Origin: DUUI01 sp964345765
GTDB lineage: Bacteria > Bacillota_I > Bacilli_A > Erysipelotrichales > Erysipelotrichaceae
Length of the DNA stretch: 40,562 nt
Direction: 5' to 3'
Assembly (NCBI GenBank): GCA_964345765.1
Contig: CAYFSJ010000009.1
Location: 1-40,562, forward strand
Positions 24,146 to 33,262 of this stretch are shown here, one piece after another (positions within the stretch are counted from its first letter, which is position 1; every line of letters starts with the position of its first letter). The notes below the pieces were generated by a model that saw nothing but the letters and a program-made list of their open reading frames with translations, ran no database searches and was not told the DNA's origin. Both the position numbers and the translations under genes were made by a program.

Positions 24146-24738
24146 TCTAGTAAAATCTCAACATTCTTATAAATCATTTGATGACATAGACGACTGATTT
24201 CTTCGGCCGATTCATTTAAATCATTTTCCAACCAAGAGAAAATAATGCCAACAAAGCCTAATGAAATAAAAGAATAGTAATATTTAAAACGAACCTTATC
24301 TACTTCTGGGTTTGTTTTTTCTAAGGTGTCAGCTGCTTTTTGATATCCAGAGTCAAGTAATCGAATTAAGAATTCAGAATTATATTTGCGTGCATCAATA
24401 AAGGCTTGTAGTTGAATGTTTTGAGAAATCTCTTCTAAAATAAATTCTAAGATAGGTAAGTTTTGAGCATGATGAGGTCGATTAATATAACCAAGCCATG
24501 ACACATTATCAAAGAAGTGGTTCATTTTCTCTTCTAACAAGGCGTAATGATCACTTTCTAAATCATCTAAAAACTCATCTAGACTCTTATAATGAAGATA
24601 AAAGGTTGAGCGATTTATCTTGCCTTTATCCACTAGATCGATAACCGTAATATCCTTTAAATCATGCTCTTTTAAAAGCAAAGACAGGGCTTCTGAGAGT
24701 TTTTGTTTGGATTTGGTGGTTCGATTTAGTTTGGACAT
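24142..24738 (-). CDS. TetR family transcriptional regulator
   Basis: 198 residues. Residues 10-55 form the TetR helix-turn-helix (LSEALSLLLKEHDLKDITVIDLVDKGKINRSTFYLHY split over the usual three helices). The C-terminal part is helical with a hydrophobic stretch typical of TetR_C ligand domains. I chose ATG 24738, which has AGAGG upstream on the minus strand. The upstream in-frame ATG at 24765 lies inside the palindromic operator. Divergent from the exporter genes, so it is likely their repressor and autoregulated. Confidence 0.88.
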   Translation of the reverse strand: MSKLNRTTKSKQKLSEALSLLLKEHDLKDITVIDLVDKGKINRSTFYLHYKSLDEFLDDLESDHYALLEEKMNHFFDNVSWLGYINRPHHAQNLPILEFILEEISQNIQLQAFIDARKYNSEFLIRLLDSGYQKAADTLEKTNPEVDKVRFKYYYSFISLGFVGIIFSWLENDLNESAEEISRLCHQMIYKNVEILLD

Positions 24739-24757
24739 ACAGACCTCTTGAAATAAA

Positions 24758-24776
24758 ATAGACATGTGTCTATAAT
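24758..24776. promoter_or_regulatory. TetR operator overlapping the exporter promoter
   Basis: ATAGACA (24758-24764), a 2-bp centre, then TGTCTAT (24767-24773) is a perfect 7-bp inverted repeat. TATAAT of the rightward promoter at 24771-24776 shares its right arm. A bound dimer would block RNA polymerase in both directions. Confidence 0.7.
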
Positions 24777-24794
24777 TAACTCAAAGGAGTCGCA

Positions 24795-26876
24795 ATGAAG
24801 AAGTTTATCAGTTTTTCCATTAAGCATAAAAAACTAGTGATTATTCTTTTTTTTATTGCTTCCTTAGTTAGTATTTTTTCACAGTCTCTGGTAAAAATCA
24901 ACTATAACCTACAAGATTACTTACCGCAAGATACACCATCGACCCAAGGAGTTGAGATTATGTCTCAACAATTTGAAGAGACTATCTTTAATATGAGCAT
25001 CATGATTCCTGATGCCAGTATCAATGATGCGCTCCTTATGAAAGAAAAAATTAATGAAGTCGATGAAGTGGTATCCGTCTTATGGCTTGATGACTATATT
25101 GATGTGACATTACCGATTCAAGTCAGTGATCAACAACTGGTCAATCAATACTACAAAGACAACAATGCCTTATTTATGGTCACTGTACAAACCGATAATT
25201 ATCCGCCAGTGCTTGATGAACTTCAAACAATTGTTGATAATGGCCATGTGGCTGGACAAATGGTTAGTTTGGCCATGGCACAAAGTTCTACCCAATCAGA
25301 AATTGGTCAAATTATGATTTTTGTTGTTCCACTTGTTTTAGTGGTTCTAATCTTAGCCACTCATTCTTGGATTGAACCCATTATTATGTTATTAGCGATT
25401 GGGGTTGGAATCTTAATTAATATGGGAACCAATCTCTTATTAGGGGAAGTTTCCTTTTTAACTCAGGCGGTGGCAGCCATTTTACAATTAGCGGTATCGA
25501 TGGACTATGCGATTTTCTTATTGCATCGCTTTAATGATTATCGTCCTAAATATGACAGCATTGAAGAGGCCATGAAACAGGCTACGATTAATTCATTACC
25601 AACCTTATTAGCTTCATCCATTACGACTTTTATTGGCTTTTTAGCCTTAACCCTCATGCGTTTTAGAATTGGTCCAGATATGGGCTTAGTCTTAGCCAAG
25701 GGTGTTTTCTTTAGTTTATTGAGTGTTCTTGTCTTTTTACCTTGTTTAACAATTTTATTTGTTAAGTGGATTGATAAAACAACCCATCGCAGTTTTTTAC
25801 CATCTTTTGAAAAGTTCTCAAAATTTGTCTTAAAGATCACCCCCATCGTTATGATTATCATTGCCTTAATTATGGGTCCAGCCTTTTTAGCACAACGGAA
25901 GAATCATTTCATGTATGGAATGGGCGATTATCAAGCACTCTCAAGAGAGGAGCAAGATGATATAGCCGTAAAAGAAGTCTATGGAGAAGAGACCCAAATG
26001 GTTATTTTAGTACCAAAGGGGCAGTGGGCTTCTGAAGTAGCACTAGTAGAAGAGTTTTATAGTTATCCTGAAGTAAAATCGATTTTATCCTATGTAACAA
26101 TGGTCGGCCCTAATATTCCTTATCAAGTCTTACCTGAAAATGAAATGTCTTCACTTTTGTCACAAGATTATTCACGAATTATCCTTCAAGTGATTTCTGC
26201 TCAAGAGGGCGAGCATGCCTTTGAATTAGTCGAGCGAGTCAGAGAAACGATACAAACACATTATCCAGATCAAGACACTCATTTAGTAGGCAGCAGTGTT
26301 GTTACCTATGATATGGCCAAAACGATTCAGGCCGATGATATTGTTGTTAATGGATTGGCGGTCTTAGCTATCTTTTTAACCATCCTTTTAACATTTAAGT
26401 CCTTATCCGTTCCAATTATCTTGGTCTTAGCCATTGAGGTCTCCATTTGGATTAACTTATCAATTCCATACTTTACCCAATCACCGCTTAATTATATTGG
26501 TTACTTAATTATTAGTACCGTTCAATTAGGGGCGACTGTAGACTATGGGGTACTTTATAGTCAAAACTATTTAGAGAATCGATTAGAACTTCCAAAAAAG
26601 GAAGCCACTATAAAAACGATTCAACAGAGTGCTCAATCGATTTTACCTCCAGCCATTATCTTAACGGTCACTGGATTTATTCTTGGAATTATTTCCACCA
26701 TCACCATTGTCTCTGAATTAGGATGGACTTTGGGTAGGGGAGCGCTCTTAAGTTTATTGATGGTCTTATTATTTGTTCCGGGAATGTATTTTTATTTCGA
26801 CAAACTGGTTGATAAAACAACCTTATTCTATAAACCAAAACGAAAGGAGAAACGCCATGAAGACAAAACTGCTTAG
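24795..26876 (+). CDS. MMPL-family RND-type exporter
   Basis: 693 residues with two repeats of one membrane helix, an external domain and a five- to six-helix bundle. TM1 is at about 12-30; the first bundle at 172-325 contains VSMDYAIFLLHRF, the second at 512-680 contains GATVDYGVLYSQNY, both matching the charged/DY positions of MMPL proteins. Such transporters use the proton gradient to export lipids, surfactants or drugs. AAAGGAG at 24783-24789. It overlaps the next gene by 20 nt. Substrate is unknown; the TetR control suggests induction by a compound. Confidence 0.9.
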   Translation: MKKFISFSIKHKKLVIILFFIASLVSIFSQSLVKINYNLQDYLPQDTPSTQGVEIMSQQFEETIFNMSIMIPDASINDALLMKEKINEVDEVVSVLWLDDYIDVTLPIQVSDQQLVNQYYKDNNALFMVTVQTDNYPPVLDELQTIVDNGHVAGQMVSLAMAQSSTQSEIGQIMIFVVPLVLVVLILATHSWIEPIIMLLAIGVGILINMGTNLLLGEVSFLTQAVAAILQLAVSMDYAIFLLHRFNDYRPKYDSIEEAMKQATINSLPTLLASSITTFIGFLALTLMRFRIGPDMGLVLAKGVFFSLLSVLVFLPCLTILFVKWIDKTTHRSFLPSFEKFSKFVLKITPIVMIIIALIMGPAFLAQRKNHFMYGMGDYQALSREEQDDIAVKEVYGEETQMVILVPKGQWASEVALVEEFYSYPEVKSILSYVTMVGPNIPYQVLPENEMSSLLSQDYSRIILQVISAQEGEHAFELVERVRETIQTHYPDQDTHLVGSSVVTYDMAKTIQADDIVVNGLAVLAIFLTILLTFKSLSVPIILVLAIEVSIWINLSIPYFTQSPLNYIGYLIISTVQLGATVDYGVLYSQNYLENRLELPKKEATIKTIQQSAQSILPPAIILTVTGFILGIISTITIVSELGWTLGRGALLSLLMVLLFVPGMYFYFDKLVDKTTLFYKPKRKEKRHEDKTA

Positions 26877-28728
26877 TTTATGTGCATTCTTTTTAATTCT
26901 TACTCAACTTCAAATTCCTACCTTTTCTAAAACAACAATTGATAAAGAAGAGGTTGTCTATTCTCGACTAAATTTAGATGGAACGGTTGAATCAATCTTT
27001 GTGGTTAATTCATTTGATGTGCATGATGATAAGAGTACCATCATTGATTATGGACGCTATCAAGAGGTCATCAATACGACCAATCATCAAGAGATTGACT
27101 ATGATGGCATCAAGGCAAAGATTAAAGATGTAGAGGCAGGCCGATTCTTTTATCATGGTGAATTAGTCGGTAGTACTCAATTACCTTGGTTGCTTCAAAT
27201 TAAGTATTTCTTAGACAATCAAGAAATTAGTCCTCATGACTTAGGTGGTAAATCAGGGAAATTAAGAATTGAAATCACATCCAAACAAAATAAGAATATT
27301 GATCCTGTTTATTTTGATAATTACTTATTAAATGTCACCTTAAATATGGATTCTAAATTAGCCACCAATATTGATGCACCTGATGCGACCATTGGTAATG
27401 CGGGAGATTTAAGAACGATTGTTTTTACAGGATTACCAAAACAAGACGCAAAATTTGTGATTAAAACAGAGGTGACTGATTTTGAATTAGCCCCTATTCA
27501 GATTGCGGCATTACCATTTAGTATGGCCATTGAAATGCCAGATATCTCTGAATTTACAGGCGGAATATCTCAACTTCAGGATGGTATAGCTCAATTAAAC
27601 TTTGGAGCAAGTCAATTAGCTAGTGGCATTAATACGCTCAATCAAAATGGCGGATCACTGAAGGCTGGAGCAAATCAACTGGCCAGTGGCGCAAGTGATT
27701 TAAGCTTTGGGATGGACCAGACTGCTAGTGGGTCCGTTCAATTAACCGATGGGTTAAGACAGTATACGGGTGGGGTCAATGAACTGGCTTCTGGTAGTCA
27801 ACAATTAGTGGATGGATCAAGTCAGATAAAAGATGGTATAAATCTTATGGCTACCTCACTCAATGATTATTCCTCCATGTTACAACTAACACCAGAGCAA
27901 CAAGCCCTTGTTAATAGTTTAGTGTCTGCTTTAGAGAATCTGAAAACATTTTTAGAGGATGATTTAGGCTCTGCAGTCTTTTTACCCATTGCTGAGAGTT
28001 TAAAACGAGATAATGTCTTAGCACTCTTTCCTGATTTAGATACAAGCAATCCAGATGTCGATCGATTACTCAATTATATGCAAGCTCAAGCTACAGCAAT
28101 TGAAAATTCGTATAATCTTTTAGCACCATTTCAACAAAGTATAAAACAAGAGCTATTACCTAAGATTGATTCAATGATTTCAATGATTTCAGGAATCTCC
28201 CAAATTGGACAATTGATTTCTGGTGTCAATGAACTCAATAATCAATATCAACTTTTCCATAGTGGCTTAGAACAATTAGCCGATGGATTAAGTCAACTTG
28301 ATCAAAACTCAGGACAACTAGTGTCTGGTTCACAAGAATTAAGTTCTGGTTTACAACAACTCAATGCGGGTGTCAGTGAATTTAAATCAGGAGTTGATCA
28401 GTATTCCAGTGGAATTAATCAATATACCGATGGAGTTAGCCAACTTTCTTCTGGGGCGAACCAACTCTCTTCTGGAACCAACCAACTAGAAGAGGGGACT
28501 TCAGATATTGATAGTTTAATGGCAGAGAAGATTGAAGAGTTGATGGAAGATTATGAGTTTGAGGATTTCGAAATGAAATCATTTGTTGATGATCGCAATA
28601 AAAACACAGAACTGGTTCAGTTTGTGTTTATGACGCAACCTATTTCTATACCAGAAGAAGTGGAGGAAGTGATTATTGAAGAAGAGGAAAAATCCTTCTG
28701 GGATTTATTCTTAGACCTCTTCAAGTAG
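26857..28728 (+). CDS. Secreted heptad-repeat (YhgE-like) partner of the MMPL exporter
   Basis: 623 residues from ATG 26857, set by AAAGGAG at 26843-26849. The frame is open further upstream inside the exporter gene, without a ribosome site. A signal peptide (about 1-24) is followed by ~210 residues of globular sequence. Two blocks of seven-residue repeats with the pattern LxxG (such as QLASGIN, QLVDGSS, QLSSGAN) lie at about 236-328 and 455-549, separated by a helical segment. These repeats are known from YhgE/Pip proteins, but the membrane helices of YhgE are missing; the C-terminus is an acidic stretch ending FWDLFLDLFK. It may form a long coiled-coil adaptor for the exporter. Function is inferred from context. 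Confidence 0.75.
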   Translation: MKTKLLSLCAFFLILTQLQIPTFSKTTIDKEEVVYSRLNLDGTVESIFVVNSFDVHDDKSTIIDYGRYQEVINTTNHQEIDYDGIKAKIKDVEAGRFFYHGELVGSTQLPWLLQIKYFLDNQEISPHDLGGKSGKLRIEITSKQNKNIDPVYFDNYLLNVTLNMDSKLATNIDAPDATIGNAGDLRTIVFTGLPKQDAKFVIKTEVTDFELAPIQIAALPFSMAIEMPDISEFTGGISQLQDGIAQLNFGASQLASGINTLNQNGGSLKAGANQLASGASDLSFGMDQTASGSVQLTDGLRQYTGGVNELASGSQQLVDGSSQIKDGINLMATSLNDYSSMLQLTPEQQALVNSLVSALENLKTFLEDDLGSAVFLPIAESLKRDNVLALFPDLDTSNPDVDRLLNYMQAQATAIENSYNLLAPFQQSIKQELLPKIDSMISMISGISQIGQLISGVNELNNQYQLFHSGLEQLADGLSQLDQNSGQLVSGSQELSSGLQQLNAGVSEFKSGVDQYSSGINQYTDGVSQLSSGANQLSSGTNQLEEGTSDIDSLMAEKIEELMEDYEFEDFEMKSFVDDRNKNTELVQFVFMTQPISIPEEVEEVIIEEEEKSFWDLFLDLFK

Positions 28729-28765
28729 TGAGAAACGAAGCAAAGGCTTCATGATAATTCTAAAT

Positions 28766-28797
28766 AAGCCCTCTAGCAATTGCTATAAGGGCTTTTT
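28766..28797. terminator. Terminator of the exporter operon
   Basis: AAGCCCT (28766-28772) pairs with AGGGCTT (28788-28794) around a self-complementary core TAGCAATTGCTA, with T to 28797. Confidence 0.8.
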
Positions 28798-29134
28798 GTC
28801 TGCCTGAGATATGTCTAAGGTCTGTTGATTTAGACCATCGCTGAACTCTTCTAAGAGAGAAGATAGTCGATGGCTTGATAGATTTGTCTAATGGATAGTC
28901 TTTAAATAAGAATATTTGTGGTTCGATATTCGCCAAAAGATTAAAGTAATCCAATTTCTCCTTCGGTTGGATTAAAGTATTTTCAAATGAGTATGAGAAA
29001 AGTAGATTTATCCTAAAAGGCTAAATGTCTAACATCTAGAAAGATATCGCGCATATAACCGATCCTTGTCAATCTAGAAACAATTTGACTGGCAATCATA
29101 TATTGTTATCTAGATAATAATAATTGTTTTAAAG
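28798..29134. other. Gene-free stretch between convergent units
   Basis: No supported gene. A 64-codon minus frame (28954-28760) overlaps the terminator and has no recognisable product or ribosome site. Visible structure: an inverted repeat TAATCCAA (28947-28954) with TTGGATTA (28967-28974), a direct repeat ATTAAAGTA (28940-28948, 28971-28979), and TCTAGA three times (29035, 29073, 29109), the last inside the palindrome TTATCTAGATAA (29106-29117). Confidence 0.6.
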
Positions 29135-32100
29135 TCAATGATATTGTCCAACTGTATTTAAGATGCTTTCTAAAAATTGTGCAGGATTATGATAATAATG
29201 ATAGGCGAAAAGTCGATGTAAATTCCAACCTCTCACTTTCAAGTAATTAGGTTGATGAATATCTCGCCCACGATCATTGTCTAATAAACGCTCATAAACT
29301 GATTGGTCAAATTCAAAACCACAAATAACTTGATTATCTTTAAAGACTGCGCATTCGATGGTGAATTGTCCAATTCCATACTGATAATGACAGGTATAAC
29401 CATGTTCACTTAAATAATCCATCACCACTTGAGTTAGAGGAGGTGGTGTTAATTGGTGTTTATCCAGTTGACTTGGACTTAGTTGATTTAAAATCGTTTG
29501 AACACTAACCTCATCTTGTTCACTAATTGCCTTAGAATAGGCTAAATAGTCTTTTAATAGTGATGGTCCTAAGGCACTTGCGTTGGCCACCGGTAGTTGA
29601 TGAGGCTCAATGGAAGTCACAACATAGATTTGTTTCTTAGCACGTGTAATCGCGACATTTAATCGATTTTGACCACCTTGTTGAGATAACCATCCAAAGA
29701 AAGAAGGGACCTTTCCATTTTCATCAGGTGCATAGGTTATGGAGAAAATAATGATATCTCGCTCATCACCTTGAACATTTTCAATATTCTTAACAAATAG
29801 ACTTAAATCTTGATTGTCTAATGAGCGATTGATTTCTTGTTGATAGAAATCGCCAAAGACTTTATCTTGATTGGCTAGTGTCTCTAAGTCTTTTTCAATT
29901 AAGGTCCGCTGAGTGGCATTAAAAGTAATTACTCCAATTGTTTCTTCCTGTTGTCTTGTTTCACTAATTTCTTTAATCAAATTAACCACTGCACTGGATT
30001 CCGCTTGATTCATTCGTTTAATCCATTTTCCATCATCAACTTTAATCCGTTTTATTGGCGGAAGTGCACTGGTTAGTGCATTAGGTGAAACGATGAGTTG
30101 ATTCTTGTAGAAGGCAGCATTACTATAGGCTATAAGCTCTTCAAATAAAGAACGATAATGATAATTTAAGACAGTACTAGGGAATTTGAAACGGGCTAAA
30201 TCTAAAAGTGACTCTTCATCTAAGGCTGCTGTGCTATCAATAAATTCATCATCTAATTCTTCATCATAACCGTAACGTCCAACCCCAAAGGCAGAAGGGC
30301 GTAGTTGTTGAGAATCTCCAGCAATAACAACTTGTTTCGATCGTAAGATTGAAGGGATGGCTTTTTCAATATAAAGTTGAGAGGCTTCATCAAAGATTAA
30401 GACATCAAATAAATCAGCTTTTAATGGGAAAATTTCTGAGACAACATCAGGGGTTGCCAGCCAAATTTTAATTCCATCAAAGAGTTCAACATAGAATTTA
30501 TCAACAAACTTAGAAATTGACCATTTCCGTTTACGCTCAATAATCCGTTTCATTTCCATGGCACGCTTTGATGATTTAAGTTCAAATCGTTTTGAATACA
30601 AGTCCTTGGCTAAATAATCGACCAATAGCTCAGATTTTTCATTGGCACTGGCATTAAAACTTGCCACAAGTTGATCATAACTCTTAATTAAATCATGAAT
30701 CTGTCTATTAGAGTTTTCAAATTTTTGAATGTGTTCAAAGCCAATAAAATTAACAATTCGCTCTAGTGCTTGTTGGGCAGATTCATTAAAACGAGTTCTA
30801 ACTTTATCTATCAATAATAATTCATTGATATCATTATCAATCGATATTGGTTGACTGATTAAATCATAGTTATTCAAAATTAATTCTAAATCATTGATAT
30901 CAGATGAATTGATTGATTTCTTGATAACCGTTAATGGTTTAATAATTTCAGCTTCTTTCGATTTACTAAATAAGCGAACCAACATATTTTGATTATTTAA
31001 ATCGTCAAGTTGTTGTTTGATGGATGGCAGGGCTTGTTTTAAAACCATCACATCATAGTCACTTAAACTCTTATTAATGCTTTCAATATCTGAGATCGAT
31101 TGTGTTAAGTTAAGATAATCAATGATTTGATCATAGTTATTAGGAATACTAAACTCTTTAAAGAATTGATATTGAGACAGCGTCTTATCATCAATTGTTT
31201 CTTTTAAGAATTGATAGTCTTTAAAGATATCAGGATCATTGTAATCAATCATCTTAACGACAGGATATAAATCTAAAGGAGTGAGCTCATCGACTAATGG
31301 GGTTGTTAAGAGTGATTTAATTTCAGATAGTTCAGACATTAAATCATTCATGGCTTGATTTTGTTTGGTTAAATCAATCTCTTGTTGATGAAGGTTTTTA
31401 TCCGTAAATAAGCGTTCACATTGTCGATAAAAGTTTTGTTTATCATTAATGTTATCAATAATAAGCGCATACTCATTGAGATTGCCTAAGCGTGAATATA
31501 CGACATCAATGGCGGCTTTCTTTTCTGAAACCATCAACACATTCTTTTTATCAAAGACAGATTGAGCAATCACATTTGAAATAGTCTGAGATTTACCAGT
31601 TCCTGGAGGACCTTGAATGACTATATGTTGTCCTTTTTTAATTTGAAGTTGGGCTTGTTCTTGTGAACTGTTCAAAGGATTAATATAGGCTAGATGTTGT
31701 TCATTAAAGACAACTTCATCAAGCTCTACGACATCTTCTTCATCATGAGTTTGAGTGAGTGTCTCAAGTAAGGTTAATACATGGGGTACATAGGAATCCA
31801 ATTGACTGATTTGAGCATAGTCTCTTTGAATCGAGGTCGATAGAATAGGGAAGTAACCTAATAGAGCGACTTGTTCAACTTCAAAGATTCCAGGTTTCAA
31901 AGTTTTAAATGAGTCGATTGTTTTTGGTTCAAATGGTTTTAAGTCATCATTATTATTAACAATATCTAAACCCTGTTGTTTGTAAGCGTCCAATAAGTCT
32001 TCTAAAAACGTCTCTGGGCTTACTTCTTCTAAGTTCATTGGAATTAATGGTTGATTGGTTTTTAAGAAGTTTTGAGCCGCAATAATAAGATTCGTATTAA

Positions 32101-32764
32101 TTAAGACATCTTTTTCTAAATCGGTTTGTACCACAATACTTTGATTGGTGATTTCCATCTTAATTGGAAATAGGGCAAGAGGGGCTCTTAGTGTAAAATT
32201 ATCACTAATAAATTCACCCATAACAAATGGAGTAGCAATGTATAAGTCAAAGTTACCAGTTTCTCGATAAGCACGATTAACATTTTTTAGAATATCATTA
32301 AGTGATTGATAGGCTGCTTTGGATCCTTCTTGTTTGAGATCAACCAGTTTCACTTTCTTTGATTCAAATAAGAGTTGATGAAGCTGCTCTTTACCTAAAA
32401 ACGATAAATCAAAGGTTGTTTTAGGGGAGGTCTTCGCTACATATAGAAGACGATTGCGTTTTGAGATATTGATTAATCGCTTTTGAAGTTCATTAATGGT
32501 TGTTTGAATTTGAGTTGATTGATTAAGTGTAATCGATTGACTATTAAAGTTTTGAAGTCTTGTTACAATTAACTCTCCATACTTCTTTAAAAACTCAGAA
32601 CCGATGCCACTGATGGCTTCTAAGTCACTTATTTTAACCGGGTTCAATCGTGCTATATCCTCTATTTGAGTAGCATTTAAAGGGGTTGAGTTTAAATTAA
32701 ATTCAATCTGTAAATCCTGATTTAACTGATTTAAAAATATTCTTCTTTTTCTAATTTGATCCAT
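29135..32764 (-). CDS. SF1 helicase with HRDC-like, DUF4011-like and Vsr-like nuclease domains
   Basis: 1209 residues. An HRDC-like fold (about 29-73: IARLNPVKISDLEAISGIG) is followed by a DUF4011-type region (about 90-250). The helicase core has Walker A QGPPGTGKS (near 384-392), Walker B IFDEAS (790-795), GDSQQLRPS (816-824) and the ENVQGDERDIIIFS / NRLNVAITRAKKQIYV motifs (near 994 and 1034). The end (1107-1202) resembles the Vsr/MTES_1575-type nuclease: FTIECAVF, GFEFD, then RGRDIHQPNYLKVRGWNLHRL. The common Asp of IDLAV is Glu here. ATG 32764 has AAAGGAT upstream and follows a promoter; the longer start at 32803 is upstream of that promoter. DNA repair or phage defence are both possible. 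Confidence 0.85.
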   Translation of the reverse strand: MDQIRKRRIFLNQLNQDLQIEFNLNSTPLNATQIEDIARLNPVKISDLEAISGIGSEFLKKYGELIVTRLQNFNSQSITLNQSTQIQTTINELQKRLINISKRNRLLYVAKTSPKTTFDLSFLGKEQLHQLLFESKKVKLVDLKQEGSKAAYQSLNDILKNVNRAYRETGNFDLYIATPFVMGEFISDNFTLRAPLALFPIKMEITNQSIVVQTDLEKDVLINTNLIIAAQNFLKTNQPLIPMNLEEVSPETFLEDLLDAYKQQGLDIVNNNDDLKPFEPKTIDSFKTLKPGIFEVEQVALLGYFPILSTSIQRDYAQISQLDSYVPHVLTLLETLTQTHDEEDVVELDEVVFNEQHLAYINPLNSSQEQAQLQIKKGQHIVIQGPPGTGKSQTISNVIAQSVFDKKNVLMVSEKKAAIDVVYSRLGNLNEYALIIDNINDKQNFYRQCERLFTDKNLHQQEIDLTKQNQAMNDLMSELSEIKSLLTTPLVDELTPLDLYPVVKMIDYNDPDIFKDYQFLKETIDDKTLSQYQFFKEFSIPNNYDQIIDYLNLTQSISDIESINKSLSDYDVMVLKQALPSIKQQLDDLNNQNMLVRLFSKSKEAEIIKPLTVIKKSINSSDINDLELILNNYDLISQPISIDNDINELLLIDKVRTRFNESAQQALERIVNFIGFEHIQKFENSNRQIHDLIKSYDQLVASFNASANEKSELLVDYLAKDLYSKRFELKSSKRAMEMKRIIERKRKWSISKFVDKFYVELFDGIKIWLATPDVVSEIFPLKADLFDVLIFDEASQLYIEKAIPSILRSKQVVIAGDSQQLRPSAFGVGRYGYDEELDDEFIDSTAALDEESLLDLARFKFPSTVLNYHYRSLFEELIAYSNAAFYKNQLIVSPNALTSALPPIKRIKVDDGKWIKRMNQAESSAVVNLIKEISETRQQEETIGVITFNATQRTLIEKDLETLANQDKVFGDFYQQEINRSLDNQDLSLFVKNIENVQGDERDIIIFSITYAPDENGKVPSFFGWLSQQGGQNRLNVAITRAKKQIYVVTSIEPHQLPVANASALGPSLLKDYLAYSKAISEQDEVSVQTILNQLSPSQLDKHQLTPPPLTQVVMDYLSEHGYTCHYQYGIGQFTIECAVFKDNQVICGFEFDQSVYERLLDNDRGRDIHQPNYLKVRGWNLHRLFAYHYYHNPAQFLESILNTVGQYH

Positions 32765-32789
32765 TTTTTTTATCCTTTTATTTTCGTTC

Positions 32790-32798
32790 ATTATACCA
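32790..32798 (-). promoter_or_regulatory. Extended -10 promoter of the helicase gene
   Basis: Read on the minus strand, TGGTATAAT lies 26-34 nt before ATG 32764. The next extended -10, pointing the other way, is 16 bp beyond. No good -35 is seen. Confidence 0.6.
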
Positions 32799-32813
32799 AA
32801 CACAAATAAGATA

Positions 32814-32822
32814 TGATATACT
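32814..32822 (+). promoter_or_regulatory. Extended -10 promoter of the 6S RNA
   Basis: TGATATACT, giving a start near 32829, exactly at the first base of the RNA's terminal helix. Confidence 0.6.
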
Positions 32823-32828
32823 AAAACT

Positions 32829-32981
32829 AGCTAAGAGGGAACACATATATTTCCAACACATTGATATAAGGGAGTCTGATTTGTTTCAGTGGTGTGAAGA
32901 CCTATTCAATTAGGGATCCTAATCTAAAACTAAGACACCCACCTGTACACACAGGGAATAATATCACCCTTTTGGCTTTTT
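32829..32981 (+). ncRNA. ssrS: Probable 6S RNA
   Basis: About 153 nt without a reading frame. GCTAAGAGGG (32830-32839) and CCCTTTTGGC (32967-32976) form a 10-bp terminal helix with two G-U pairs, followed by five T, so the closing stem doubles as terminator. TGATAT and ATATCA extend the closing helix. The 3' half has a hairpin ATTAGG-GAT-CCTAAT, then CTAAAACTAAGACACCCACC and a hairpin CCTGT-ACAC-ACAGG. From memory this order matches the 3' half of 6S RNA, including in E. coli. 6S RNA mimics an open promoter and binds the housekeeping RNA polymerase. A covariance search would settle it. Confidence 0.75.
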
Positions 32982-33008
32982 AAAACGCTTAAATAAAGGG
33001 GTGAAGAG

Positions 33009-33215
33009 ATGAGCGATATCCTATATGTATTATTAGGTGTTGTGATTGGCCTAATAGCAGGATTCTTTATTGCGAAGCATTATTTTGAGAAACAAATTAA
33101 AGAGAATCCACCAGTAAATGAAAAGATGATTAGAGCGATGTTCTTACAAATGGGACGTAAACCAAGTGAGAAACAAATTCGTCAAGTCATGAATTCAATG
33201 AATCAATATAAGTAA
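33009..33215 (+). CDS. yneF: YneF family (UPF0154) small membrane protein
   Basis: 68 residues. One N-terminal membrane helix (about 4-24, LYVLLGVVIGLIAGFFIAKHY) is followed by the family signature ENPPVNEKMIRAMFLQMGRKPSEKQ in pieces (NPPVNE, MIRAMFLQMG, PSEKQ). Function is unknown. The family occurs in Bacilli and Mollicutes. AAAGGGGTG lies 6 bases before ATG. Its stop touches a terminator stem. Confidence 0.93.
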   Translation: MSDILYVLLGVVIGLIAGFFIAKHYFEKQIKENPPVNEKMIRAMFLQMGRKPSEKQIRQVMNSMNQYK

Positions 33216-33250
33216 GCGGTTAAGGATTATCTTTATCGCTTTTTTATTTT
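33214..33250 (+). terminator. Terminator of yneF
   Basis: AAGCGGT (33214-33220) pairs with the segment ATCGCTT around 33235-33241 in an imperfect stem of about 11 bp, followed by TTTTTATTTT. Confidence 0.65.
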
Positions 33251-33262
33251 CTAAGGAGACAT

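Noticed and set aside
24739..24765. Longer start for the TetR regulator
   Set aside because: ATG 24765 lies inside the palindromic operator; ATG 24738 has AGAGG upstream.
28760..28954. 64-codon minus-strand frame with an ABC-signature-like stretch (GRQKALIAIARGL)
   Set aside because: It overlaps a terminator, has no ribosome site, and the Walker B-like segment comes before the signature, the wrong order for an ABC ATPase. Chance resemblance.
32765..32803. Longer start (ATG 32803) for the helicase
   Set aside because: This segment contains the extended -10 promoter at 32790-32798; ATG 32764 has a ribosome site and follows the promoter.
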